Source: Clostridia bacterium (GTDB lineage Bacteria > Bacillota_A > Clostridia > Oscillospirales > CAG-272). From it: a stretch of 8,696 nucleotides of DNA. How positions within the stretch are numbered: position 1 is the stretch's first letter; every line of letters starts with the position of its first letter. The translations under genes and the position numbers were made by a program. The notes under the pieces are model-generated. The model saw only the letters and a program-made list of their open reading frames with translations. It made no database searches and had not been told where the DNA came from. Positions 1 to 5,885 of this stretch are shown in pieces. The DNA lies in contig JAFQUG010000266.1 of NCBI GenBank assembly GCA_017408625.1, positions 1 to 8,696 on the forward strand. Reading direction: 5' to 3'.

Positions 1-183
1 ATGCTCGCAAACTGCATGCAGACCGCAAAGGGGATCCTGATCCTCAAAATAAATGGTCAGGTCGATATGTGCCGTTTTCCCCGAAAGATTGAGCACGCAA
101 ACCGCCTCGTGGCTGACGAATTCGCCCTTGGTTGTGTCGCTCATATATCCGTCGGGGATGATCCAAACGTTCTTTCCGTACAT
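1..183 (-). CDS. Sensory rhodopsin transducer (ASRT) family protein, partial (C-terminus outside window)
   Basis: The first 61 residues are visible; the gene runs off the left edge. The segment SHEAVCVLN, followed by AHIDLTIYFEDQDP, closely resembles, from memory, the start of Anabaena sensory rhodopsin transducer (SHETVCILN, then AHVEITIYYSDKEP). This is the small soluble beta-sandwich family also found in many bacteria without rhodopsins. In cyanobacteria the protein forms a tetramer that interacts with a photosensory rhodopsin. In Clostridia its role is unknown, possibly binding a small molecule or sugar, which is inference. The ATG start is supported by AAGGAG about 8 nt upstream (plus-strand CTCCTT at 192-197) and a strong promoter at 221-249. 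There is no signal peptide, so the protein should be cytosolic. The full family length is about 120-130 residues, so roughly half is present. The family call rests on remembered similarity and is fairly secure. Confidence 0.8.
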   Translation of the reverse strand, partial: MYGKNVWIIPDGYMSDTTKGEFVSHEAVCVLNLSGKTAHIDLTIYFEDQDPLCGLHAVCEH

Positions 184-230
184 GTGATATTCTCCTTATG
201 TATCAAAGATTGATAGGTTCAGTATATCAC
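184..230. repeat. Nested inverted repeats in the ASRT leader/promoter (possible operator)
   Basis: The inner repeat is TATCAA-AGA-TTGATA (201-215), a perfect 6-bp inverted repeat at the predicted transcription start. It is enclosed by an outer perfect 7-bp inverted repeat, GTGATAT (184-190) and ATATCAC (224-230). The outer arms touch the start codon on one side and overlap the -10 box on the other. The position suits a repressor site or a leader hairpin, but no binding protein can be named. Confidence 0.35.
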
Positions 231-249
231 ACGCCGCCCGCCTTGTCAA
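221..249 (-). promoter_or_regulatory. Sigma-A promoter of the ASRT-family gene
   Basis: Read on the minus strand, TTGACA (plus 244-249) and TATACT (plus 221-226) are separated by exactly 17 bp. Transcription should start near 214, giving a leader of about 30 nt. The -35 box begins only 4 bp past the stop codon of the upstream lipoprotein gene, so the two minus-strand genes have separate promoters despite their tight packing. Confidence 0.8.
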
Positions 250-252
250 GCA

Positions 253-1149
253 TTATTTGCCCGAGTCGGAGCAGGAGACCGAGGCCGCGTTGAGACTGTA
301 GTTCATCGAGCCTACCGCAATGCGAGACCACGCGTCCTGCGTGCCGCCGTAGCGGATGGATTTGAGTGATTTGCAGCCGTAGAAGGCCATATCCTCGATC
401 TTTGTCACGCTTGCGGGAATATTGACCGAAGAAGAGCCGGATGCTGCAGGGTAGTGCACAAGCGTCTTGCCATCAGCCGTGTAAAGCACGCCGCCGATAT
501 CCTTATAGGCAGAGCTCTGCGCACTGACCGTGACGTAAACAAGGCTTGTGCAGCCTCCGAATGCCAAATGACCGATGTCGGTCACGCTTGCGGGAATCTG
601 TACCACCGTGATCGAGGTGCAGTTATAAAACGCCTGCGAGCCGATGGCGGTGACTCTGTCGCCTGTGGGGCTGGTGGCGGGAATGACTACGCAGATATCT
701 CTGCATGCGCCAAGGCCTGTCAGCGTGCAGGTGCCGTTGCCGTTGGATGTAAAGGTCAGCCCCGTGCTGTCGGTCGAGCTTCCGTTGTTGCCCGTATTAC
801 CCGTGTTGCCGGTATTGCCCGTGTTACCTGTGTTGCCGGGATTTTGATTGTCGGGCACGTTGACCACGGGCTGCGTTTGCTGCTCGTAGCCGCCTTGGTT
901 GTTGCCCGGATTGTTTTGGTTGTTCTGATTGTTCTGATTGTTCTGATTGATCTGGTTGCCACCCTGATTGTTCGGGTCGTTGTACTGATTGCCCGGATTC
1001 TGATCAAAGTTGCCATCAAGCATGTTTGTGGTCTGCTCACTGCCGTCCTCGGGCAACTCATCCTCTTTTTTGTCTTTGCAGGCGGTGGCAGAGAGCAGCA
1101 TCAGCCCGATCAATCCAAACGCCAGCGTTTTTGTCCATGTGTGTTTCAT
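253..1149 (-). CDS. Secreted lipoprotein with Asn/Gln/Gly-rich linker and BspA-like LRR_5 domain
   Basis: The product is 298 residues. Residues 1-24 form a lipoprotein signal (basic start, hydrophobic core, SATAC lipobox with Cys24), so it should be tethered to the outer face of the membrane. Residues 25-125 are a low-complexity, probably disordered linker with NQN repeats (about 67-80) and GNT repeats (about 104-122). Residues 130-298 resemble BspA-type leucine-rich repeats: VTAIGSQAFYNCTSI, VTDIGHLAFGGCTSL and VTKIEDMAFYGCKSL each carry the IG/IE..AF..C.SL signature. Such domains usually mediate surface binding to host or polymer ligands. An upstream in-frame ATG at 1221 is rejected because the ATG at 1147-1149 has AAAGGAGG about 8 nt before it, and the signal peptide starts there. 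The ligand is unknown. Confidence 0.88.
   Translation of the reverse strand: MKHTWTKTLAFGLIGLMLLSATACKDKKEDELPEDGSEQTTNMLDGNFDQNPGNQYNDPNNQGGNQINQNNQNNQNNQNNPGNNQGGYEQQTQPVVNVPDNQNPGNTGNTGNTGNTGNTGNNGSSTDSTGLTFTSNGNGTCTLTGLGACRDICVVIPATSPTGDRVTAIGSQAFYNCTSITVVQIPASVTDIGHLAFGGCTSLVYVTVSAQSSAYKDIGGVLYTADGKTLVHYPAASGSSSVNIPASVTKIEDMAFYGCKSLKSIRYGGTQDAWSRIAVGSMNYSLNAASVSCSDSGK
788..841 (-). repeat. Degenerate 9-bp tandem repeat coding (Asn-Thr-Gly)n
   Basis: About six 9-bp units (plus-strand versions such as TTGCCCGTA, TTACCCGTG, TTGCCGGTA) encode the GNT-rich part of the lipoprotein linker. The unit length is a multiple of three, so slippage would change linker length without breaking the frame. 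Confidence 0.85.
921..947 (-). repeat. Three perfect 9-bp tandem units coding the Asn/Gln-rich linker
   Basis: TGTTCTGAT occurs three times head to tail on the plus strand and encodes the Asn-Gln-Asn repeat of the lipoprotein linker on the minus strand. Degenerate copies continue on both sides. It is frame-preserving and therefore length-variable in principle. Confidence 0.85.
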
Positions 1150-1180
1150 GAACGTACCTCCTTTTTTGATTTGTGACTTG

Positions 1181-1209
1181 ATTATACCAACCCTTATGCA
1201 TGATGTCAA
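1181..1209 (-). promoter_or_regulatory. Consensus sigma-A promoter of the BspA-like lipoprotein
   Basis: On the minus strand TTGACA (plus 1204-1209) and TATAAT (plus 1181-1186) are both perfect consensus boxes with a 17-bp spacer. Start should be near 1174, leaving a leader of about 25 nt with a strong AAAGGAGG site. The lipoprotein is therefore predicted to be well expressed. Confidence 0.85.
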
Positions 1210-1340
1210 AGCAATTCGCACGACGCACTTCGCCCCGCTTTGGGGGACTTTGACCGCATTTGTGCCGCTTTTCCCGCATGCGAGTGCATTCGCGCAAAAA
1301 AATCGTGCGACAATTTTCGCCTGAACAATATGATCTGCGG

Positions 1341-1369
1341 TTGTGTTTTAAGAAAAAATTTGATATAAT
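1341..1369 (+). promoter_or_regulatory. Possible sigma-A promoter upstream of ECF sigma factor 1
   Basis: TTGTGT (1341-1346) and a perfect TATAAT (1364-1369) are spaced by 17 bp. Only half of the -35 box matches, and the leader to the ATG at 1444 would be about 68 nt. It could give basal expression beneath the candidate ECF-type promoter just downstream. The rest of the 1150-1443 intergenic region shows only weak short inverted repeats. Confidence 0.5.
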
Positions 1370-1378
1370 GAAAAAAAC

Positions 1379-1404
1379 TGTTAGAATTTTGCCTAAATGA
1401 CGTC
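1379..1404 (+). promoter_or_regulatory. Candidate autoregulatory ECF-type promoter
   Basis: TGTTAG (1379-1384) and CGTC (1401-1404, continuing as CGTCTATATG) are spaced by 16 bp. Many ECF sigma factors recognise a -10 element with a CGTC or CGTA core and drive their own operon. The position would give a leader of about 30 nt, shorter than from the sigma-A-like site upstream. The -35 element is not a clear match to a known ECF consensus, so the assignment is tentative. Confidence 0.4.
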
Positions 1405-1443
1405 TATATGAGTGAAAGGACATTATTGAAAGGGGGAATCGCT

Positions 1444-2004
1444 ATGGATGACCGACAAATCATTACCATGTACTTTGCAAGGAACGAAGCCGCGCTGACC
1501 GCGACGCAGCAGAAATACGGCGAGTACGTCATGAGCATTGCACAAAACATTCTGGATAACGTTCAGGACGCACAGGAATGTCTGAACGATACGCTGCTCA
1601 AGCTCTGGAATTTGATCCCACCCGAAAATCCTAAGGATCTCAAGGCGTATATTGCCAAGATCGTCAGAAACGATGCACTTGACCGCTACCGCGACCGCAC
1701 GCGCCAAAAGCGTGGAGGCGGGCAGGTGTCTGTTACCTTGACCGAGGTGGAGGACGTTTTGCAAGGCTCGGATGATCCTATGTCCGAGGCAGACCGTCGC
1801 GCACTTGTGTCATTGATCAACCGCTTTTTGCAAACGCAGCCAGAGCGCGAGCGAAACGTATTTATCCTGCGCTATTTCTACTTGGAATCCGTTTCCGAGA
1901 TCGCAAAAGCACATAAGCTCAAACAGAGCCACGTGCTCATGATCCTTTCCCGTACAAGACAAAAGCTCAAAAAAGCGATCGAAAAGGAGGGGTATACGAT
2001 ATGA
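1444..2004 (+). CDS. ECF-type RNA polymerase sigma factor (module 1)
   Basis: The 186-residue protein has the two-domain layout of sigma-70 family ECF factors. Region 2 covers roughly residues 20-85 (DAQECLNDTLLKLWN for core binding, then LKAYIAKIVRNDALDRYR). Region 4 covers about 115-182, with ERNVFILRYFYLESVSEIA leading into the helix-turn-helix KQSHVLMILSRTRQKLKK that reads the -35 element. An in-frame ATG at 1408 exists, but the start at 1444 is chosen because AAAGGGGGA (1429-1436) lies 7 nt before it. The stop overlaps the next start by 4 nt (ATGA), so the downstream membrane protein is translationally coupled and is the expected anti-sigma factor. Its regulon is unknown, and autoregulation is plausible from the CGTC motif upstream. 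Confidence 0.92.
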   Translation: MDDRQIITMYFARNEAALTATQQKYGEYVMSIAQNILDNVQDAQECLNDTLLKLWNLIPPENPKDLKAYIAKIVRNDALDRYRDRTRQKRGGGQVSVTLTEVEDVLQGSDDPMSEADRRALVSLINRFLQTQPERERNVFILRYFYLESVSEIAKAHKLKQSHVLMILSRTRQKLKKAIEKEGYTI

Positions 2005-3158
2005 AAGCAAACGATTTTTTGCATTTGTTGGGCGAAATTGACGATGATCTGATCGTAAACGCAAAAAAAGCCCCCGCTCCCAAACGCAGTCCTGCATGGC
2101 GCAAGACGCTGTGTATTGCAGCCGCAGCTTGTTTGATCGTAGGAATATTGACAGCCACGATTTGGATTACTATGCGCGAAAGCCCAAAGGTGCCGCCGGT
2201 AGAAACCGATACAGATGAAGTAACGACCGATTCTGTGCAGAATGAAACGCAAGACACCACGATCTCTTCCGGTGATACAACCGAGCCCGATATAACCGAT
2301 CAACCCGGAGGCGATGTACAAATAGAAACGCCTTATACAGTTCTGGTAATCGGTCCATATGATGGTTCCGGAAAAGTTGATGGGACAGACTATGTAATCA
2401 AAGAAAATAAAACTTACACGGATAGTACTGTGGCTCAAAAATATGCAATGACTACAGACGATGGACAGAGCTTGGAGTTTGTTTATCAAAAGACCAATTC
2501 GGAATCGTTCAGCGGATTAGTCATACATACGTATAAGGCGGAAAATGGCATTGAAATCAAGTTGAATCAGAATCTTGATCAAATAATGTTTTACAATGAA
2601 AAGGCTGTTTATAAACCAGATGAAAGCAAGACACAAATGACGGAGCAAGAGTGTTTACAAATTGCCCAAGAGTATTTGATGGGATTAACTGAATATGCAG
2701 ATCAGTATAATACTCATTTATCGTATGATTATGATGGGGATAAACAAGGCGGTCCTTGCTATGGCTTTCGATTTACACGGCTTTTAGGAAATTATACAAC
2801 ATATGATGTTTTAATTGTTTCTGTATCAAAAACGGGAGATATTACAGTTTACAACCAATGTAATTTCGGTTGCGCAGACGGCATCACGTTGCCCAGCGAG
2901 CAGGAGTATACCCAAATGCAAGCATCTGCCATCAAAGCTATGGAAAAGATGTACGAAGGTAGAAAATACACCTATGAGCTTCGTGACGTTTATATCAGCT
3001 ATGATGCACAGGGTAAACTTGCCGTGGAATTTATGATCGACATGGACGTTTGGCCCAAAGAAGCCGACGAGAATTCTACACCATGGGCTGAGCTTTGCCA
3101 TTTGCTGATTTATCCCGAAGACCTTGCTGCCGAGACAGCGCAAGAAAAAAGCCAATAA
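2001..3158 (+). CDS. Membrane-anchored anti-sigma-like protein with large extracellular domain (module 1)
   Basis: The product is 385 residues. Residues 1-34 are a short cytoplasmic head with FLHLLGEIDDDLI, the kind of N-terminal segment seen on membrane partners encoded after Clostridial ECF factors. One membrane helix follows (about 36-57). Then comes a Thr/Asp-rich linker (61-110) and a soluble extracellular domain (111-385) containing ECLQIAQEYL, which faintly resembles PepSY-type helices. No zinc-finger anti-sigma motif is visible, so the anti-sigma role is inferred from position, 4-nt coupling and topology. AAGGAGG at 1984-1990 serves the ATG at 2001. Codons for about residues 114-293 are distinctly AT-rich (about 36 % G+C over 2341-2880) compared with neighbours. 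The signal sensed cannot be stated. Confidence 0.75.
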   Translation: MKANDFLHLLGEIDDDLIVNAKKAPAPKRSPAWRKTLCIAAAACLIVGILTATIWITMRESPKVPPVETDTDEVTTDSVQNETQDTTISSGDTTEPDITDQPGGDVQIETPYTVLVIGPYDGSGKVDGTDYVIKENKTYTDSTVAQKYAMTTDDGQSLEFVYQKTNSESFSGLVIHTYKAENGIEIKLNQNLDQIMFYNEKAVYKPDESKTQMTEQECLQIAQEYLMGLTEYADQYNTHLSYDYDGDKQGGPCYGFRFTRLLGNYTTYDVLIVSVSKTGDITVYNQCNFGCADGITLPSEQEYTQMQASAIKAMEKMYEGRKYTYELRDVYISYDAQGKLAVEFMIDMDVWPKEADENSTPWAELCHLLIYPEDLAAETAQEKSQ

Positions 3159-3163
3159 GCGTA

Positions 3164-3190
3164 CCCCGCGGCATATGCCGCGGGGCTTTT
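3164..3190 (+). terminator. Rho-independent terminator of ECF module 1
   Basis: A perfect 22-bp palindrome (3164-3185; 11-bp arms starting CCCCGCGGCAT) is followed by CTTTT. It begins 5 bp after the stop of the anti-sigma-like gene. The stem is very G+C-rich and the U-tract short, but it cleanly separates module 1 from the dusB promoter that begins at 3194. Confidence 0.85.
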
Positions 3191-3193
3191 GAC

Positions 3194-3222
3194 TTGACAA
3201 ACGCAGCAAAATGTGGTATGAT
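3194..3222 (+). promoter_or_regulatory. Consensus sigma-A promoter of the dusB-like gene
   Basis: TTGACA (3194-3199) and TATGAT (3217-3222) have a 17-bp spacer. The predicted start is near 3229, giving a leader of about 25 nt. No terminator or comparably strong promoter is seen between dusB and the ECF module 2 genes, so this promoter may also supply basal transcription to them. Confidence 0.85.
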
Positions 3223-3253
3223 TTTTAATATCAAACACAAGGACAGACGGCAC

Positions 3254-4276
3254 ATGAAGATCGGAGAAGCACAACTTGCACACGGCCTGTTTTTAGCACC
3301 CATGGCGGGCGCGACGGACAGGGCTTTTCGCCGTGCCTGCAGACAGAACGGTGCGGAATTTACCGTCAGCGAAATGGTGTCGGCCAAGGCGCTTTGCTAT
3401 GAGCAAAAAAGCCCCAAGTTTGCAAGCCGCTCCAAGAGTGCGCCGCTTGCCTGTGTGCTTGGAGAGGAATATCCCATGGCGGTGCAGCTGTTCGGCCACG
3501 AGCCCGAGCTGATGGCCGAGGCCGCGCGTATGATCGAGGCCTGCGATTATCTCGGTTGCCAAAGCGAAATGCCGCCCGTGGCCATCGATATCAACATGGG
3601 CTGCCCGGTCAACAAGGTGGTGGCCAACGGTGAGGGAAGTGCCTTGATGAAGGATATCCCATTGGCGGGTAAGATCATAGAGGCGGTCGTGGGGGCAGTC
3701 AAGCTGCCCGTGACGGTCAAGATGCGTGCGGGCTGGGATAAGGACAGCATCAACGCGCCCGAGCTTGCGCGTGTGGCAGAGGCTGCGGGGGCGAGCGCCA
3801 TCTTTGTGCATTGCCGTACGCGCCAGCAGATGTACATGCCCGGGGCTGATCCCGCGTACGTGCGCTTAGTCAAAGAGAGCGTGAGCATTCCCGTGATCGG
3901 GAACGGTGATATTGCCACGCCCGAGGACGGCGTGCGCATGCTGAAAGAGACCGGCTGTGACGGCATTATGATCGGTCGCGGTGCGCTGGGCAATCCCTGG
4001 ATCTTTTCCCAGACCGCCGCACTGCTTGAGGGCAGAGCATACACCACGCCAACCATTGAGCAGCGTTTTGATACCGCCATGAAGCAGATTTACGAAATGG
4101 TGGAGCAAAAGGGCATGCGCGTGGGCATGGCCGAGGCCAAAAAGCACGCGGCATGGTACGTGCGCGACGTGCGCTATGCGGCCTTGACGCGTGACCGCAT
4201 CATGCAGGCAGAGAGCCCCGAGCAGATCCGTGCAGTCTACGATGAGCTTTTGTCCATGCAAAAGCAGGAGCAGTAA
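3254..4276 (+). CDS. dusB: tRNA-dihydrouridine synthase, DusB-like
   Basis: This FMN-dependent enzyme reduces specific uridines in the tRNA D-loop to dihydrouridine using NADPH. The 340 residues carry the family signatures: APMAGATDRAFRR (15-27) at the start of the TIM barrel, INMGCPVNKV (113-122) with catalytic Cys117, VKMRAGW (155-161), IPVIGNGDI (212-220) and MIGRGALGNPW (239-249) for FMN phosphate binding. The C-terminal helical tRNA-binding part follows. Upstream in-frame ATGs (3095, 3218) are rejected: one lies inside the preceding gene and the other overlaps the -10 box. The chosen ATG has AAGGA at 3239-3243. Oddities are about 10 extra residues (around 100-109, LGCQSEMPPV) before the Cys motif and HCRTR where most homologues have HGRTR. 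The reaction is confident; the DusB subfamily is less so. Confidence 0.92.
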   Translation: MKIGEAQLAHGLFLAPMAGATDRAFRRACRQNGAEFTVSEMVSAKALCYEQKSPKFASRSKSAPLACVLGEEYPMAVQLFGHEPELMAEAARMIEACDYLGCQSEMPPVAIDINMGCPVNKVVANGEGSALMKDIPLAGKIIEAVVGAVKLPVTVKMRAGWDKDSINAPELARVAEAAGASAIFVHCRTRQQMYMPGADPAYVRLVKESVSIPVIGNGDIATPEDGVRMLKETGCDGIMIGRGALGNPWIFSQTAALLEGRAYTTPTIEQRFDTAMKQIYEMVEQKGMRVGMAEAKKHAAWYVRDVRYAALTRDRIMQAESPEQIRAVYDELLSMQKQEQ

Positions 4277-4315
4277 CACACAATCAAAATATACAGGAAA
4301 GCGAGGTGAACGCAC

Positions 4316-4888
4316 ATGCCCGAAAAACAAAACGGCAAGCTACTCATGGCGGCCAAGGCAGGGGATGAGCATGCGTTCGCCTCGCTTGTTCGCGCTTATC
4401 AGGATAAGGTGTATTCCTTGGCCTATTATATGACCAAAAACCACCACGACGCCGAGGACGTGGCGCAAGAGGTGTTTCTCAAGATCTGGCGCGCCTTGCC
4501 AAGCTACCGCGGAGAGCATGAGCCGGATGCCTGGATCATGAAGATCGCCAAGAATGCCTGCTACGATTTTCTCAAATCGCAGCGGCAGGTGGAGCCGTTG
4601 GAGCGCGAGATTGACGGTGAGGTGGTGGAGCGGCCGCTGGCCGATCCCGATCCCGACAGCAATCCGCCCGCGGCTGCCGTAGCGGCAGAGACACGCGACG
4701 AGGTGGCCAAAGCCCTTATGCGCCTGCCGCCCGAGCAGCGCGAGATCCTGACCTTGAAATACGTGCAAGGGCTTTCGTATGAGCAGATCTGCGAGGTGCT
4801 GTCGATTGGCATGGGCACTGTCAAATCCAAGCTTTGGCGCGCCAAGCAGGCTCTGAAAAATATTTTGAAAAACGGGAACATTTTTTGA
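4316..4888 (+). CDS. ECF sigma factor, SigW/RpoE-like (module 2)
   Basis: The 190-residue protein is a canonical ECF sigma factor. Region 2 spans about residues 20-90 and includes DAEDVAQEVFLKIW (45-58), the core-binding and -10-recognition signature, and DAWIMKIAKNACYDFLK. An acidic, proline-rich linker (91-125) follows. Region 4 (about 127-187) has LPPEQREILTLKYVQGLSYEQIC and the helix-turn-helix around GMGTVKSKLWRAKQALK. GAGGTG (4303-4308) sits 7 nt before the ATG. It starts 39 bp after dusB with no terminator between, so it is probably read from the dusB promoter and perhaps from its own. The next gene is a zinc-finger anti-sigma factor, a standard partner. Target genes are unknown. Confidence 0.95.
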   Translation: MPEKQNGKLLMAAKAGDEHAFASLVRAYQDKVYSLAYYMTKNHHDAEDVAQEVFLKIWRALPSYRGEHEPDAWIMKIAKNACYDFLKSQRQVEPLEREIDGEVVERPLADPDPDSNPPAAAVAAETRDEVAKALMRLPPEQREILTLKYVQGLSYEQICEVLSIGMGTVKSKLWRAKQALKNILKNGNIF

Positions 4889-4910
4889 TTTTTTTCGTAT
4901 TACAACGTAG

Positions 4911-4928
4911 AAGGAGGTGAGATACTTG
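4911..4928 (+). promoter_or_regulatory. Ribosome-binding site that fixes a TTG start for the anti-sigma gene
   Basis: AAGGAGGTGA (4911-4920) is a near-perfect match to the 16S anti-Shine-Dalgarno sequence. The in-frame GTG at 4917 lies inside this site and cannot be the start. The TTG at 4926-4928 is 8 nt beyond AAGGAGG, which is ideal spacing. A rare start codon on a perfect site may set anti-sigma output relative to the sigma factor. Confidence 0.8.
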
Positions 4929-5885
4929 CAGGATTGCAGCAAAATCGAGCAATTACTGGCCGCATATGCGGACGGGGAACTAAGTGAAGAGCAAAAAGCA
5001 CTCGTTGAGCAGCACGTGGCAACTTGCCCGCACTGCAAAGCGTTGCTTGGTGAGTATCTCGCACTCAACGAGGCACTTGCGTCCTGCACCGTGCAAGCCC
5101 CCGAGGGATTTGCGGATCGCGTGATGGATGCCGTGGAAAAGCAAAAGACCGCAGCCCCGAAATCGGTAGGACGCGGCGTGCGCCTTGGCAGGATCGCGCC
5201 CTTTATGGGCGTAGCCGCAGCGGCAGTCATCTGTATCAGCGTTGCAGGTACTGCGCTTGTCAGATACGTTATCGAAAACCTGGACGGATCGGATCTTGTG
5301 CAAACACCCGAAGCGCCCACACAGGAGCTTGCAACCCAGCAGCATCCGGAGGACGGATACGGTGACGAGATGACGGAGGCCGAGACCGTAGGCGAGCCCG
5401 AGACCGAATACGAGCAGCTCGAATCGGCCATACCCGAGGATACTGCCGAGGAAACGGTTGGGGATACCGATTGGGAGAATGCAGAGCCTGAGGGAACGCA
5501 GCCCGAGAGCTCACCGTCCGAGGGAATCTACCCCGAGGGCACGGACGAAAAGGACGACATACCTGCGGACAGTGCCGAGGTGACTACGTCTGTCACAGAG
5601 GGTCTGCCTGTAGAGACTATTCCCGAGGCCGATGCTCCCGAGACTGCCGTACCCGAGACCGAGGAAGCACCGACCCAAGCACCCGAGGAAGCACCGACCC
5701 AAGCACCCGAGGAAGCACCGACCCAAGCACCCGAGAAGGATTCCGCGCTCGGAACACAGGAAGCGCCCGTGCCTGAGGATGCAGCATCGGGCGGCTGGCT
5801 TGCGCGCGTGTGGAATGCTGTCGTCGAATTCTTTGAGTCTGTCTTTGACCGAATCAAGCGTTTGTTCGGAGGTGCGCATGCATAA
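4926..5885 (+). CDS. Zinc-finger (zf-HC2) transmembrane anti-sigma factor with Pro/Glu/Thr-rich stalk (module 2)
   Basis: With the TTG start the product is 319 residues. Residues 1-55 form a zinc-associated anti-sigma domain: EEQKALVEQHVATCPHC contains His30, Cys34 and Cys37 (HxxxCxxC), which normally clamps the cognate ECF factor. Residues about 91-113 are one membrane helix. Residues 118-288 are an acidic, Pro/Glu/Thr-rich, probably disordered extracellular stalk ending in three perfect EEAPTQAP repeats. Residues 290-319 switch to an aromatic amphipathic segment (WLARVWNAVVEFFESVF, then DRIKRLFGG), which may lie on the membrane or contact a partner. The gene starts 37 bp after the sigma stop and overlaps the next gene by 8 bp. 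The anti-sigma role is well supported; the stimulus and any regulated proteolysis are unknown. Confidence 0.9.
   Translation: MQDCSKIEQLLAAYADGELSEEQKALVEQHVATCPHCKALLGEYLALNEALASCTVQAPEGFADRVMDAVEKQKTAAPKSVGRGVRLGRIAPFMGVAAAAVICISVAGTALVRYVIENLDGSDLVQTPEAPTQELATQQHPEDGYGDEMTEAETVGEPETEYEQLESAIPEDTAEETVGDTDWENAEPEGTQPESSPSEGIYPEGTDEKDDIPADSAEVTTSVTEGLPVETIPEADAPETAVPETEEAPTQAPEEAPTQAPEEAPTQAPEKDSALGTQEAPVPEDAASGGWLARVWNAVVEFFESVFDRIKRLFGGAHA
5661..5732 (+). repeat. Three perfect 24-bp tandem repeats in the anti-sigma stalk
   Basis: The 24-bp unit beginning GAGGAAGCACCGACCCAAGC occurs three times with no mismatch (5661-5684, 5685-5708, 5709-5732). It encodes EEAPTQAP. Perfect identity at synonymous positions points to recent duplication. 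The unit is a multiple of three, so copy-number change would lengthen or shorten the stalk in frame. Confidence 0.97.

Noticed and set aside
1..213. Plus-strand open frame of 70 codons
   Set aside because: The opposite strand encodes the recognisable ASRT-family protein with promoter and ribosome-binding site; this frame is its shadow.
454..1176. Long plus-strand open frame (240 codons) opposite the LRR lipoprotein
   Set aside because: It has no ribosome-binding site and low-complexity Val/Leu/Ile runs that mirror the 9-bp repeats. The minus-strand gene has signal peptide, domain, promoter and ribosome-binding site.
1210..1330. Short inverted repeats such as CCCC-GCTTT-GGGG (1233-1245) and GCGA/TCGC pairs in the divergent intergenic region
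   Set aside because: The arms are 4 bp and expected by chance in such sequence; no U-tract or promoter relation makes them meaningful.
4917..4925. GTG start for the module 2 anti-sigma gene
   Set aside because: The GTG is part of the Shine-Dalgarno sequence itself; the TTG at 4926 has correct spacing.
4340..5431. Long minus-strand open frame (363 codons) spanning the ECF sigma and anti-sigma genes
   Set aside because: It is antisense to two clearly recognisable genes, and its product is Ser/Ala/Cys-rich with no family signature, typical of shadow frames in G+C-rich coding DNA.
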